Assembly: GCA_028751875.1 (NCBI GenBank)
Contig: CM054151.1
Location: 44,188,855 to 44,252,854, forward strand
DNA length: 64,000 bases
Direction of reading: 5' to 3'
From: Rapana venosa
Taxonomy: Eukaryota; Mollusca; Gastropoda; Neogastropoda; Muricidae
The notes under the pieces were generated by a model, which saw nothing but the letters and a program-made list of their open reading frames with translations, ran no database searches and was not told the DNA's origin. The position numbers were made by a program, and so were the translations under genes. Shown piece after piece: positions 35,809-47,204 of the stretch (its first letter is position 1; every line of letters begins with the position of its first letter).

Positions 35809-36060
35809 CCTATTCATGCCATTCCATCCGCCACTCCATTCCGCCGCTCCATTCCGCACTCCATTCCCCCACTACAATTCCCCTCGCGTTCGCGTCGCGC
35901 GTCGCTCGCGTTATGTTGCGGTGCACCGCGTTGCAAAGTTGCGTTTGTGTTGACTGCCGCAGTTTGAGTTCCTCTTCCTCCTCCCGTTTCCTTCTGCTGC
36001 ATTCTGATCTGATCTGCACTGCACACCTCTGTGCTTTCCTGTATTCTTCTTGTCTCCTCC
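35809..36060. repeat. Short CATTCC-rich tandem words and unassigned sequence
   Basis: CCATTCCGCC/CACTCCATTCC words recur about five times at 35816-35872, giving a small tandem array with a unit of about 14-16 bp. The following sequence (35880-36060) has normal composition but no recognised motif. Confidence 0.5.
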
Positions 36061-36248
36061 ATTCCTCTCTGCTCTTCCGCCCCTCTCCTCTCTCTCTTCT
36101 CTCTCTGTCTCTCGTCTCTCTCTCTCTCTCTCCTCCTCTCTCTCCCCTTCTCTCTCTCTCTTCTCTCTCCCCCCCCCCTCCCTCCCCTCCCTCCCTCCCT
36201 CCTCTTCTCTCTCTCCTCTCTCTCCTCTCTCTCTCTCTCTCTCTCCTG
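36061..36248. repeat. (CT)n polypyrimidine tract
   Basis: A second CT-rich tract after the CATTCC words. It ends at about 36248. Confidence 0.9.
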
Positions 36249-36274
36249 TCCATTCCCCTAATTTTTCACCCAAG

Positions 36275-36895
36275 ACTCAGAAGAAAGAAAAGAAGAAGGG
36301 GAAAAGAGGAGAGAAAGGAAGGACAAGAAGAACGGAGGAGAAAGAGGATGAAGAAACTAAGAAGAAAAATGACGAAGATGAGGATGAAAAAAGAAAACGG
36401 AGCTGTGGAGGGCAGACTTAGAAGAAGAGGAAGACAATGACAGAAAAAGGAGACGAAGACAAGAGAAGGAGACACAGAACAACGAGAAGAAGAAGACGTT
36501 TTAAACAAGAAAAGGAAACACGAAAAATACAAACATCCGGAAAGAGCAGAGAGATGGGAAAAGAAGACGAAAAAGAAGATGGCTAATAATGAAAAAAGGA
36601 AAAGAAGAAGGAGAAGAAGAAGAAGAAAAAGGAGGGGAGGAGAGAGGAGGGGAGGAGAAGATGAAGGGAAAAAGAAGAAGGGAAGATGGAAGAAGAAGAA
36701 GAAGAAAAAAGAGAAGAAGAAGGAAGAAGAAAAGAAAAAGAAAAAAGAAGAAAGAGCAGGAGAAGAAAGAGGAAGAGAGGAAGAAAAAGAAAACAGAGGG
36801 AAGAAGGAAGAGCAGAAGAAAAAGAATGAAGAAAAGGAGGAAGGAAGAGGAAAAAGAGAAGGCGGAGGAAGACATGAAGAAGAAATGCTGGTGAG
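36275..36895. repeat. (GAA)n/(GA)n polypurine tract
   Basis: GAAGAAGA and AAGAAGG words fill the plus strand. It directly follows the polypyrimidine tract, so strand bias switches within about 30 bases. Confidence 0.9.
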
Positions 36896-36944
36896 TTAAA
36901 CGTCTTCATTTATAATTATGAGTGTAAATGTGTATATACATATA

Positions 36945-37260
36945 CCTGCGTGGTTGCGGGCTCGCGGTGTGTGCGTGAGTGCGTGCGTGTGTGCGTGTGT
37001 GTGTGTGCATGCGTGCATGTTTGTTTGTGTGTGTGTGCGTGCGTGCTTGCGCGCGCGCGCGTGTGTGTTTGTGTGTGTGTCAGCGTTTGTGTCTGTCTGT
37101 CTTCTGCCTACGTGCCTGTCTGTCCATCTATCTTCTTTCTATAGCAAGTCTGCTATATCTCTCTGTCTCTCTATAGCAAGTCTGTCTACATCTCTGTATG
37201 TCTATTTGTCTGTCTGTCTTTATGCAAGTGCTGTTGTCCGTGTGTCTGTCTCCATGTTGC
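36945..37260. repeat. (GT)n tract followed by TCTG/TCTA words
   Basis: GTGTGCGTG repeats at 36968-37080, then TCTGTCTGTC and TCTATAGCAAGTCTG words to about 37260. TCTATAGCAAGTCTG appears twice (37138 and 37172). Confidence 0.8.
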
Positions 37261-37374
37261 GTACCTGCCCTTCATAAGTGTTTGCTTGCTCGTGTATATG
37301 TGTGTATATGTGTGGTGTTTTTCACGCGCCACTTTGTTGAGTGTGTGTGTGGTTTTGCGTGTGTTTTTGTGTGG

Positions 37375-37655
37375 TGGCCTCTCTCCTCTCTTCTCTCTCC
37401 CCTTCCCTCTCTCTTCTCTCTCTCTCTCCTCTTTCTAGAAATTTACATGTGTTTTCCCTTTTATGTCACTGTTGTCTTTCTCTGTGTAAAGGACATGAGG
37501 TGTTTGCTTTGTGCGTATGTGTTTCTCGTTTTTGGTTTGTATTGTCTGTGTGTGTGCATGCGGGGCTTCTGTGTTTTGGGCCCTTGTAACTCTCTCTCTC
37601 CTCCCTTCCTCTCCCCTCCCCTTTCTCTCTCTCTCTCTCTCTCCTCTCTTTTCCC
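37375..37655. repeat. Two (CT)n tracts with GT-rich spacer
   Basis: CT tracts at 37378-37437 and 37588-37650. The sequence between is GT-rich with no recognised gene. Confidence 0.8.
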
Positions 37656-37945
37656 TATTATCTTTTACTATCTTTTAAAGGGAAAATTTTTGGAAACTTT
37701 TTTTGCCTCCAAAAGTGGTCTTCAGTGGTGTGGTATTATCGACACACAAGCGGCCAACAGATTGGACTGCAGCTCCCCTGCATTATGAATGTTGTTTTGG
37801 TCGTTCGTTCTTTTTCGCTAGGCCAGCTTTCGCGCTGTGGTTCAGAGCCCGAGGGTGTGCTGCCCACATTGATGAAAGGGTGCCGTATGTATTCCGATTA
37901 AAAGGATGATTTTTAAACTCGGGCTTGTGTGCTTTGTTTTGTCTC
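37656..37945. other. No gene seen
   Basis: Normal composition but no recognised family. The short frame at 37703-37909 has no supporting motif. Confidence 0.4.
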
Positions 37946-37949
37946 TTTT

Positions 37950-38165
37950 TTAAAGGGGCATGCAATAACCTACTCTTCTAAGGGGGAAAAAGGCTTAATT
38001 GTGTTGTGTGTGTGTGTGTGGGTGTGTGTGTGTGGTGGTGTGGTGGGGTGTGTTTTTGGGTGTGGGTGTAAAAAGGTGATTGTGGTCCATCTGGACTTGG
38101 TTTTGGGGTCTGTCCAAAGGATGTTGGGAAGGGGGTGGGCGTTGATGTGAACTCCAGAAAAAAAC
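37950..38165 (-). mobile_element. Probable SINE fragment split by a (GT)n tract
   Basis: ATAACCTACTCTTCTAAGGG (37966-37985) matches the family's GGCCTACTCTTC... word. After a GT/GGTG tract (38000-38065), TCTGTCCAAAGGATGTTGGGA and GATGTGAACTCCAGA match the GGACTTTTGGGAGAGTGG and GATGTTAACTCCAGAGG landmarks in order. Boundaries are uncertain. Confidence 0.5.
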
Positions 38166-39355
38166 CTCGGGGAAGGGGTCTTGGGGGGGGTCGCCCGGCC
38201 GTCGTTTCCCCCACACTGTTTGAAAAATCAAGAGAAAAGATTCAGGTTGGAAGATTGGGAAAAGGGGCCTGCCCAAACCTTTGTCAGTGTAAAGGGAGTT
38301 GGAAAATTTTTTAGGAACCTCTTCTCACCAAACAATTCACTTGTTGTATTCTACCAGGAACCCGGGCGTTACCGAGGTCTTCGGGTGGCAGGTTTCCCCC
38401 CGGCCCCAAGCTGCGGGGCGCCAGCCAGTCAATGGGGGGATTTCAAATGTGGTGGTGTAATCAAAGGCGGGACTCCCCCTGCCCCCTTCTGCCCAACCCT
38501 TCTGCCTCCGACTGATCACGAAGACCAGTGGGGGTCCTTAGCCCCCCCTGACAGTAGAAAAAAAAAGTGGGCCCCCCATCTTTAATTCTCAAAAAATGTG
38601 TCACCAGAGATCCCTTATTTCGTGGACGGAATTGCAAATAGTTGTAATCTTTTTAGTAAAATGTTTTGTATTTAAACAAAAAGTTCACTCTGGGTAAAAA
38701 GTTTACATCTGCTTTTTTTTTTTAAGGGGGGAAAGGGTTGGGGTGATCAGGATTCAACGGGTTTTAAATCTTTTTACAAAAAATTTATTAACCACCTAGA
38801 TACAAAACCTGCTGGAGAATCTGATGGTGTCCCTTGTTTCAAAGGGCGCTGTCAGCATGCACTGGGAAAAGGGCCGGGAAAAAATCTGTAAATACTTATC
38901 TGAACCCTTATATAAAGATTATAAAGCAAGCAAGAAAGCAAGCAATCCCCCCTTTTTCCCATTGCTTCAAATGCCCATTTCAAGTCCCTACCCCAAATTT
39001 TCCCCCCGTTTTTAAAGGCCCTTTTCGTTACATATCCCCCATATTCCCCGTTTTTTTCAAGTCCTTTTTTTTAAAATTTCCCTTCTCCCTCAAGTTTGCG
39101 TTCTTTTTAAATTTGTTGTCACGTTTTTTTCTGCATTACCCCCCAAGTTTGTCATGTTTCAAGGTCATTGTCAAATATATAACCCAAGTGTGCCGTTGTT
39201 TCAAAGGTCCGTTGTCATGTAATAAAATAATAAAAATTAAATGAAGGCTTCACCAAAAGCCACAACTCTCATCTTTTACTTTTTAAAACCCTGCAAGGGT
39301 TTAAAGGGCAAAAATGTCATTTGAAAGAAAAAATGTGTAGCTGTGTACCAGACCA
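38166..39355. other. No gene seen; weak pyrimidine-rich repetition
   Basis: Unassigned. From about 38945 to 39220 T/C-rich words such as TTTCAAGTCC and TGTTTCAAGGTC recur irregularly, possibly a decayed minisatellite. Confidence 0.4.
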
Positions 39356-39374
39356 TGTGTAGTGCTTTTGCAAC

Positions 39375-39625
39375 CCCCGTCAGTTTTTCCATCATCCCCT
39401 TCTTGTCATCGTTTCCTCACCCCCTTCTGTCTCATCGTTTCCAATCCCCTTTCTGTCTTCATCGTTTCCTACCCCCATCTGTCTTATCGTTTCCTATCCC
39501 CATCGTCTCCCTTTTTCCATCATCCCTTTGTTTTCATCTTTCCCCATCACCCCCTTTTCTGTTTTCATCTTTTCCATTACCCCTTCTGTCTTCATTGTTC
39601 CATCATCCCTTCGTTGCCCTTTTAG
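39375..39625. repeat. Minisatellite, unit about 26 bp
   Basis: Words close to TCATCGTTTCCTA followed by CCCCTTCTGTC recur about nine times. Copies vary. The plus-strand frames through it are repeat artefacts. Confidence 0.75.
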
Positions 39626-40136
39626 TTTCCTTTCCTCAGCAACTCGGGGTCGTCCCACATGGCGGACTTGTTCTTCGTTACAAAAGTCGGTGGTCTGTTT
39701 CCCTTCCTCTCGCCTTTGCCCCCCATTCTGCCCGGGCGGGGGCCCAGGTTCATTTCAGGGCATTGTTCCCCGGGCCTGTCCAAATTTTTCCCTTTTTCCT
39801 GACTAACTTCAAAAATGTTCATTGGGATTCTTCAGCTCTTCCCAATTGTTTTGTTTCCCACAGCTTCCCTTGTGATTCTGTTTTCTCTGCAGCTTTTAAG
39901 GTCCATCCCCCCTTCTTTTTAAAAAGTGAAAACTGCCAAGAAATGTTTGCAGTTTTTTGCTTTGAGCTGCCTTCCCCCGAGTAAGTTCGTCGATGGTCCT
40001 TCTTTGTGTGGCTTAGCACATCTGTTCTCATGTTTTGGTAGGTGGGGCATGATGTTTGGGGATTTGTGTTCTGACAAAGCAAACCTTTTGTCCCAGGGGA
40101 GGGGTGGACAGAAAAAAAAAATACAGCTGAGGAATA
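39626..40136. other. No gene seen
   Basis: Normal composition; frames exist on both strands but carry no recognisable domain. Confidence 0.4.
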
Positions 40137-40478
40137 GTCAGGACAGTTAACATTAAGCTGTGCTCCATCTCAGACAGCAGTTAAGGTTTCCCCAACAATC
40201 AACTTGACAGTTTTGGGTTAAACTGATGCCCCCTAAATCAAAAAATTGACAGTTAAGTGATGCTCCATCAATCAGACATGAAAGGAAAACTTTTAAGTCT
40301 GTTCCATTATCAAAGGAAAATTTTAAGCTGATGCCCTAATCGTCAGCAACTTAACAGCTAAGGAGCTCCATCAATCAACAGGAATTACTTTAACTAATCT
40401 CCATCAATCACGCATTTAACATTTAAGCTGATGTCCATCAATCCGCTTTAAAAACAGTTAAGTTAAATGCCCCTTTTT
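40137..40478. repeat. Minisatellite, unit about 35 bp, 9-10 copies
   Basis: Words close to ACAGTTAAGCTGATGCTCC and ATCAATCA alternate through the block with small indels. The repeat is non-coding. Confidence 0.8.
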
Positions 40479-40870
40479 GTCAACTCAAACTGCAGCATTG
40501 CAGCCCTTCCCTCTTGTGGGGAAAATTTTTCCAGGCAGAGCTGCGGCGGGACAGTGAAGTTAAATGACGGCACCGGGTGCTTGAAAAGGGGGAAATGAGT
40601 GTCGTCGTTATGCAAAAAGGCAGGTCACTGGGAGGGTCCAGGGAACAGACGAGCAAACAGGTGAACTACCCCGACTCCCCGGGTACCCGACTAGTCATCC
40701 CCGGACTTCAAGTTTTTAGCACAAGTCCACCCCTGGAAAACACCAGGTGCAGTAGAAGTGCTGTTTTTAAAACAAATTTTTTGATACTAATTTCGTGGAT
40801 GTACATAAAGCATGTCGCACCCCTTTCTCCCCCCCCCCCACACACACACATACCAACTGGTGCTTGCAGA
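40479..40870. other. No gene seen; short CA tract at 40840-40850
   Basis: Unassigned sequence between a minisatellite and a CT tract. Confidence 0.4.
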
Positions 40871-40884
40871 AAGCACACACACGT

Positions 40885-41365
40885 GCGCCTTCTCTCTCTC
40901 TCGCTCTAGCCTCCTCTCTCTCTCCTCTCTTCTTCTCTTTTCCCTTCTTCCCTCTCTCTCTCCCCTCTCTCGCTCTCGCTCTCGTTTTTTCCTCTCTCTG
41001 TGTCCCTTTGGGCTCTTCTCTCGCCCTCTCTCCTTGCTTTTGTTCCGCTCCGTCTTCCCCTCACCCCCCTTTTTCTCTCTCTCTCCTATTTTTTCTCCCT
41101 CCCCCTTCTCTCTCTATCGCCTCTCTTTTCTTATTGCTCTCACCGCGCTCTCTCTCTCCCCCTCTCTCTCTCTCTCTCTCTCTTCCTCTCTCTTCCTCTC
41201 TCTCTCTTCTCTTCTCTCTCTCTCTCCCCCCCTCTCTCTCTCTTTCTCTCTCTCTTCTCTTCTCTCTCTCTCTCCTCTTCTCTCTCTCTCTTCTTCTCTC
41301 CTCTCTATCGCTCTCCCTCGGTCCGCTCTCTATCGCTCTCTTTCCGCTCGCTCTCTCTCTTTCTT
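40885..41365. repeat. (CT)n polypyrimidine tract
   Basis: CTCTCTC with TTC, CCC and CGCTC interruptions for almost 500 bases. Ser/Leu-rich plus-strand frames are artefacts. Confidence 0.9.
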
Positions 41366-41680
41366 ATGACCACGCAGGTAAACAAATGAAAAAAACAACA
41401 AGTAGTTAAAGTAGACAAGTTTTTAGTGGAAGATGGGAAGTTAGGTAGGTGGGTGGTAAGTGGGTAGGTAGGTGGTAGGAAAGTGGTAACAATAGTTGTA
41501 GGTAATGAGGTGATAGATGATAGATAAAAGAAGAAGAAGAAAATGAAAAGGCACAACATACCCGCACCGCAGGCATCCCAACCGCCGCACCAAACCCCAA
41601 AACCCTCAAAAAAACACGCCCCGCGCGCGTGCGTGCCCCCTGAACAAATTTTCGGTCATCACACTGTTGCTAAGGGCTTG
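41366..41680. repeat. Short AGGTAGGTGGG words, then unassigned
   Basis: GTTAGGTAGGTGGG/TGGTAAGTGGG words recur at 41440-41485, a small tandem array. The rest is unassigned. Confidence 0.5.
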
Positions 41681-41689
41681 CTATGCCAA

Positions 41690-42970
41690 TTCGTCATATA
41701 CGCATTGTAGTCCCAAAAATCAACACACTGTGTTATGATAGTGGTTACTGCCTTGAAATTCCCAAAAATCAAAACATTCATGATATGGATATGCCTTATA
41801 ACCCAAAAAATCAACCCCCATGTCTCATAGGGGTTTTACTGCCTTGATAATCCCAAAAAATCGTACACATGCATGAAGTGGTCCCGCCTTGAAACCCCAA
41901 AAAATCAACAATTGTAGATAGTGGCTTTCTGCCTTGTTTTCCCAGAAAATAAACACACTATGTTCTGGGGCATATGCCTTTATAATCCCGAAAATCAACA
42001 CACTTTGTTTTGATGTAGCATACTCCCTTTTATACCCAGAAAATACCACTTGTAGATGTGGCATACTGCCTTGAAAATCCCAAAAAATAAACACCATTCT
42101 GTAGTGGCTACTGCCTTGAAATCCAGAAAATCAACACAGTATTTATCATAGGGGCATATCCCTTGATACCCCAGAAAATCAAACACCTATGTAAACATAG
42201 GGGCATACTCCCTTGATATCCCAAAAATAAAAAACCCCTTTATGCTGATAGTGGCATGGGCTTTGAAAATTTCCCAGAAAAAAAACACCTATGTCATGAA
42301 GTGGATACTGTTTGTACCCCAGAAAATCCAACTTCTTGATAGTGGCATACTGCCTTGATAATCCCAAAATTCAACACACTAGTCATGATAGGGGGCATAC
42401 TCCCTTGTACCCCGAAATCAAACACTATGTCATCAAGTGGCTATTGCCTTGAAATCCCAGAAATAACACCATTTTGAAGTAGCAACCCCGTATCCCAGAA
42501 AAAAACACAAATGTCTGATGTGGATACTCCCTTGAAATCCCAAAAAAATAAACACCTAGTCGATGTGGCTTTCTCCCTTTGATACCCCCAAAAAAAATCA
42601 ACACAGATGTATCATATGGCATATGCTTGATATCCCAAAAAATAAACAAAACTATTTTTTTTTTTTGTGGCTTACTCCCTTTAAATTTCCCAGAAAATCA
42701 ACAACATGTCATGATAGGGGCATAGGCTTTGTAATTCCAGAAATAAACTTATTTTTGAAAGGGGATCTCCCTTGATATCCCAAAAAATCAACACACATGT
42801 CTTGATATGGCATCTGCCTTGATAACCCCAGAAAATCAACACACTTGTATGAAAAGGGAATGCTTGATACCCCAAAAAAATCAACACACTATTTGAAAGT
42901 GGATCTCCCTTTGATATTCCCCAGAAATCAACAATATGTCTGTAGGGCATACTGCCTTGTATTCCCAACC
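41690..42970. repeat. Minisatellite, unit about 50 bp, about 25 copies
   Basis: Each unit contains a version of AAAATCAACACACTATGTC, then GATAGTGGCATACTGCC, then TTGATAATCCCA. Copies differ by indels and many have lost a base or two in each homopolymer. Minus-strand frames (for example 41825-42097) read the repeat as FWDFQG-type words, a hint only of repeat periodicity. The array ends at about 42970 against unique sequence. Confidence 0.9.
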
Positions 42971-43439
42971 TCTCTTTGGCTTAGCCCCAGGAGGGTTTTC
43001 ACTGAAAACACGCAAAAACAGTACACGTGCAAATCCTGGGAGACACTACATTGCTCCACCACTGAGACACCAGCCTGTAACCCCCCTAGTGTCAAAAAAA
43101 CAGAAGGAAAAAACGCAGTGAAACTTTGGTTTAATTAACTCTGAACTACCTCATCACGTTCCGAGTCTGTTCCCGGTGTGGGGTCAGTGTTGTCTAACAA
43201 TCCTTTCAGGTCTACATTTTTGAAAGGGAAAAGCTGTGTTGAGGGGAAGATTTCTCGGGTTTGTGGCGGGTGGCTGTTGCCTTACGAACCAAAAAACCCA
43301 AAAACACTCGTGGTCCGCTTTTTTTTTTGATTTTTACTTCGTCAAGATTGTACAGCCCCAAGTTGACGGCTGTGTCGCGTGCTTCACGTACCGTCCACTG
43401 GAGTTATTGCAATTTACTATAAAAAGATGGAATTTCCCT
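42971..43439. other. No gene seen
   Basis: Normal composition; no domain recognised. Confidence 0.4.
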
Positions 43440-43444
43440 CCTCA

Positions 43445-44405
43445 ATGCCCTCACGGCTTTTCCGTGTTTTTTCCACAGGCCTAGGTAGAGCCCCATCACG
43501 GACTTTCCGTGTTTTTGCGTGGTCTGGTAGGCCATCCGGACTTTCCGGTTTTTCCCGGGGCTGGGTAGACCCCCCATACACTTTTCGTGTTTTTGAAAGG
43601 GGTCTAGGTGAGTCCCTCCGGCATTTCTGGTTCTTCCAGGGGTCTAGGTGGGGCCCCCCCATCATGGACATTTCCTGTGCTTTCCGGGGTCTGGGGTAAC
43701 CTCTCCGGCATTTCTGTGTGCTCCGGGGGGTTGGGGGTAGAGCCCACACGGCTTCCCCGGCAGGTACTCACTGTTTTTCCCCCTGAAGTACTTTTTTTGA
43801 GCCCCATGATTTTCCTTGTCCTTCCTTGTCTAGGTAAGCCACATCAGGACTTTCCGTGTTCTTCCAGGGGTCTGGGTGAGCCCCACGGACTTTTCCGTGT
43901 TCTTCCGTGGTTGGGTGACCCCCATCACGGAATTTCTGTTTTCTTCCGGGGGCCCTAGGGAGCCCTCCGGACTTTTCCGTGTCCTTCCGGGGTCTGGTAG
44001 TCCCACAGGGGTTTTTCCGTGTCCTTCCATGGTCTAGGTAATCCCATCCGGATTTTTTCCGGCCCTTCCGTGGTCTAGGGAGATCCCTCACGGACATTTC
44101 CTTTTCCTTCCCAGGGTCTGGTAGGCCCCATCAGGGAAACATTTCCGTGTTCTTCAGTGGTTAGGTAAGCCCCATACGGACTTTCTGGTTCTTCGGGGGG
44201 CCTAGGAGAGCCCCATAACGGAATTTCCGTGCCTTCCATTTGGCTGGGGTGATCCCACACACATTTCCGTGCCCTTCCAGTGGTCTAGGTAGATCCCATC
44301 AGGGACTTTCCCCGTGTTTTCCCAGGGTCGGGTAGACCCTCCGGACATTTCCGGTCTTCCCAGGGGTTAGTGGGCCACATCACGGACTCATTTCCGTGGG
44401 GGTCC
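43445..44405. repeat. Minisatellite, unit about 43 bp, about 22 copies
   Basis: Each unit is close to CGGACTTTCCGTGTTCTTCC, then AGGGGTCTAGGTAAGCCCCA, then TCA. Because the unit is not a multiple of three, all frames cycle through it, producing FRVF.. and KTRKV.. peptide repeats on the two strands. They are unlikely to be proteins. Confidence 0.9.
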
Positions 44406-44925
44406 CCTGACTTGCCCTGAAGACTGAAGCAAACAGCTGTAGCATTAATTCCCCTTGAAGCAGGAGGGAGTGACCACTGTGAAAAAATGGCACCCAAAAC
44501 CCCTTTTTCACAGCTGTGAGTGAGGTCAAACAACCCCAAAATAAAACAGAAAAGAGCATTTAAAATTTGTTTTTCATAAAGGGATTAACAGAAAAACAAA
44601 AGGGGGGGGCTTTGAAGTTAAACAGTTTTAGCTCATAGCAAAATGTTTAATGGAACTGCCCAAGTTTGCCAATGCCGTTCCACACCCGTGATGAAGCATA
44701 AAAGGCAAGGTATTTTAAATGAAAGGGAAAATTTTAGGAAACAGGGCGCATGGATTGTCAAACATTGATTGGTTTTTAAAAGATCGTATTCAGAAAAAAT
44801 GAAAAGAATACAGAAAAAGGGACATATAAAGCAAATAGCTTATGGCAGCTCGAAATTTTATTTGTCGCCTTCATTTGACTTTTTTCCTCAAGGGGGGACA
44901 TAAAACGTCTTTGCCCCACCGATGT
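44406..44925. other. No gene seen
   Basis: Unassigned sequence between two tandem arrays. Confidence 0.4.
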
Positions 44926-44929
44926 TTGT

Positions 44930-45190
44930 TCCCCATGGGTCAAAAGTTGTTCAATTTGGGCAGACGTGGCTTCCCCCCGGCTAATCGTATTTTTCGATTT
45001 TGGGAGTTTCTGTGTTTTCTCCATGGCTCAATCAGATGGCTCAATTTTGGGGGAAGACTGTGTTCTTCCCTCATGGCTCAATGATTTTGTTCTTTTGGGA
45101 CACACGTGTTGCTTTCCCCCATGGCTCAATGCGTATGTCTCAATTTTGGGACACACGGTTTTCTTCCCTCATCACTCAAAAGGGGAATGT
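44930..45190. repeat. Short tandem array, unit about 59 bp, about 4 copies
   Basis: Words CCATGGCTCAAT, TTTTGGGACACACG and TTTTCTTCCCTCATG-like recur in order. Copies are variable. Confidence 0.75.
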
Positions 45191-45329
45191 CACCACCTTG
45201 TGAATTGATGTCCAGCCCCCAGGTGTGAAAGCAGTTTTACACAGTGTGATTATGGGTAGCAAGGACACAGTGTGGCACAGCAAAAACCACCGCGCGCGCC
45301 ACACCTTTTTTTAATTCTTTTATTATTGG

Positions 45330-45620
45330 TGTAGGGACTAGCGATGGAGTAGCGTAGCGTAGCAGAAGCGTGCGCAGCGCCCAAAAGTGCAGCAGTAGGG
45401 GGGTAGGTTTTAGTGTAGTAGCAGTAGTAGTTTCAGAGTGTGTTTAAAATAGTGTAGTGTAGTGTGTTGGGGTAGGGTTTTTTTTAGTGTACTACCACTA
45501 CCCCTACCACTTCTACTACCCCTACTCCAATCCCCTACTATTTTACTACTCATTACATTCTATTATACTTTTACTACTATACTCTACTACTAGTTGTAGT
45601 GGGAGTGGTAGTGGTAGTAG
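45330..45620. repeat. GTAG-rich arm followed by CTAC-rich arm
   Basis: The left half (45335-45485) is built from GTAGTAG/TAGTGTAG words and the right half (45490-45590) from CTACTAC/CTACCCC words, followed by a short return to GTAGTGG (45594-45620). The two halves are near reverse complements in composition, so a long imperfect hairpin is possible. Confidence 0.7.
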
Positions 45621-45779
45621 TTAAACGAAAAAAATTACACTTTTTTTTAAACATCACGAAAAAAAAGTACCATCCTCTCTCCTCTCTTTTTTCTCTGCTC
45701 TCTTTTTTTTTTTTCCTGTTCGTTTTTCTTTTTTGTCTCTGTTCTCTTCCTCTCTCATCTTTTAACCACACAAATTTCA

Positions 45780-45900
45780 TCTCAAACCCCATCACTACAT
45801 ATACATCACCAACCCCACCCACACCACACCACACACACCAACACACCCACCACACACACCACACACACACACAACCCACAACACCCCCCCACACCACAAC
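45780..45900. repeat. CA/CCA-rich low-complexity tract
   Basis: ACACACC and CCACACA words; frames on either strand are artefacts. Confidence 0.8.
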
Positions 45901-46268
45901 AGCTACGCTGCGTTCAAAACCAAACCCAACGACTAAAACCGCAGACCTTTTTTTTGCCCCTGCTGTATATGTTTTTACTGCTCCATGTGTGAGTGTAGCT
46001 CACGTGTTTAAAGGTGCAAAAATTTTTAGTTGTCGTTTTTACTGGGCCTAGTCTGTTAGCCTCTAGTTTTTGGTTTTTTGGTCATGTGTTGAAGTCCTGG
46101 TGATGTGGCTGCCCATTTACATGGGGTCATATCAAGTCCTGACACCCCCATGTACAGCACCCCTATGTAAGAGAAGGGCCGTCCCGATTTTGGGCACCAG
46201 TCACAGATTTTTGCGAACTTTTATTCCAAAAAAGCAACACCCGTTCACCTGTTTATTTTATTTTTTTT
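45901..46268. other. No gene seen
   Basis: Unassigned sequence leading into an L2 remnant. Confidence 0.35.
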
Positions 46269-46269
46269 T

Positions 46270-46925
46270 TCGTCGCCCTAACTGGTTTTTCTTCTACCTC
46301 ACAAAAAGATTTCCCGAAGCATTTCGCAAAATTCAATAAAAACTTTTTCCTGGATGTGAGTCCCCCAGGGATCAGTTTTAGGTCCTGTTTCCCTTAAACT
46401 CCCCTTCCCCTTTCTTCAAAATAATAAACGCCATAAAACTGATCACATTTCATGCGTGATACTCACTTCAGGGGGTGACACCTTGGAAACGCTTTCCCCC
46501 TTTTGACAAAAATGGCCTATGCCTTAAGCATTCAAAACCGGAGACTCCAGAAAAAGTTACAGCAAAAAGCCGAAAAACCCAAGCCCCGCCATAGGGCCCA
46601 ACATAAAACTTTCCCCGCACACAAAATTTCAAAAAGAAATTTCGGCAAACTCATGCCTTTGGCCCAAATTGTGGTTTTAGGGGGTAGTTTTTGACACACA
46701 ATCTTCATGACAAAATTTCTTTACCCAGACTTCCGTCCTGCTACTACCCAAATTTGGCGATACGGCAATTTGCAAAAATTTTGACCACTGAGCAACATCC
46801 AAGCTTTTCCCCTTTTTTTATTCTTTCACGTTTGGCTACTGCAATTCCTTTTTGCGGTCTACCCAAACAAATCCACCACTCCTCAAAGCATAAAAACTCT
46901 GAAAAACCCACATCCTAAGAAAGAA
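46270..46925 (+). mobile_element. L2-like LINE remnant, copy 3 (RT palm to C-terminal part)
   Basis: Nucleotides follow copy 1 (53830-54520) in order: CTAACTGGTTTTTCTTCTAC (equal to TWFTSY), CCCCCAGGGATCAGTTTTAG (the PQGSVLG motif, 46363), then the region of the polymerase box (46460-46480, disrupted), and the stretches equal to MTQNKLQLNADKTKAM and the CQSCYYQLR segment (46730 on), ending near 46920 in GAAAAACCCACATCC. Frequent indels and expanded runs break every frame. It is 5'- and 3'-truncated. Confidence 0.75.
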
Positions 46926-47200
46926 AAAAATTGAACACATCACTTTTTTTTTTTAATTCTTTTTTTTGGCGCGTCCAAAAGAGTGTTTTTTTAATATTTA
47001 AGGGGTCAGTGGGGTGATTTCAACTTAAGTGATAGTTCAAAATTTTTTAGGGAATAGAGGTGATTCAAAATTGTGTGATTTTTCAATTATTTAAAGAATC
47101 GTTGTGCCCGGTTTTGAGGGAAAAGGGGTTTCCTTAATAAAAAAAATGTTTCAGAAGAAGGGTATTCTTGAAAGCTTTTAACCCTTTCCCTCTGTTTGTA
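46926..47200. other. No gene seen
   Basis: AT-rich sequence without recognisable content. Confidence 0.4.
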
Positions 47201-47204
47201 TCCG

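Noticed and set aside
35112..36440. Ser/Leu-rich and Glu/Arg-rich frames up to 271 residues
   Set aside because: Direct translations of CT and GA tracts. Real RS or EK domains would need non-repeat flanking sequence and a start context, which are absent.
41825..42970. Repeated FWDFQG-type peptides on the minus strand suggesting a repeat protein
   Set aside because: The unit (about 50 bp) is not a multiple of three and copies carry many indels, so frames do not persist.
41690..42970. Possible CRISPR-like array (regular repeats)
   Set aside because: There are no distinct conserved repeats with unique spacers; the entire unit is repeated and diverges throughout. The surrounding sequence is eukaryotic-type.
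43379..44260. Proline/arginine-rich repeat peptides on both strands
   Set aside because: The 43-bp unit shifts frame each copy; stops interrupt; no splice signals were found.
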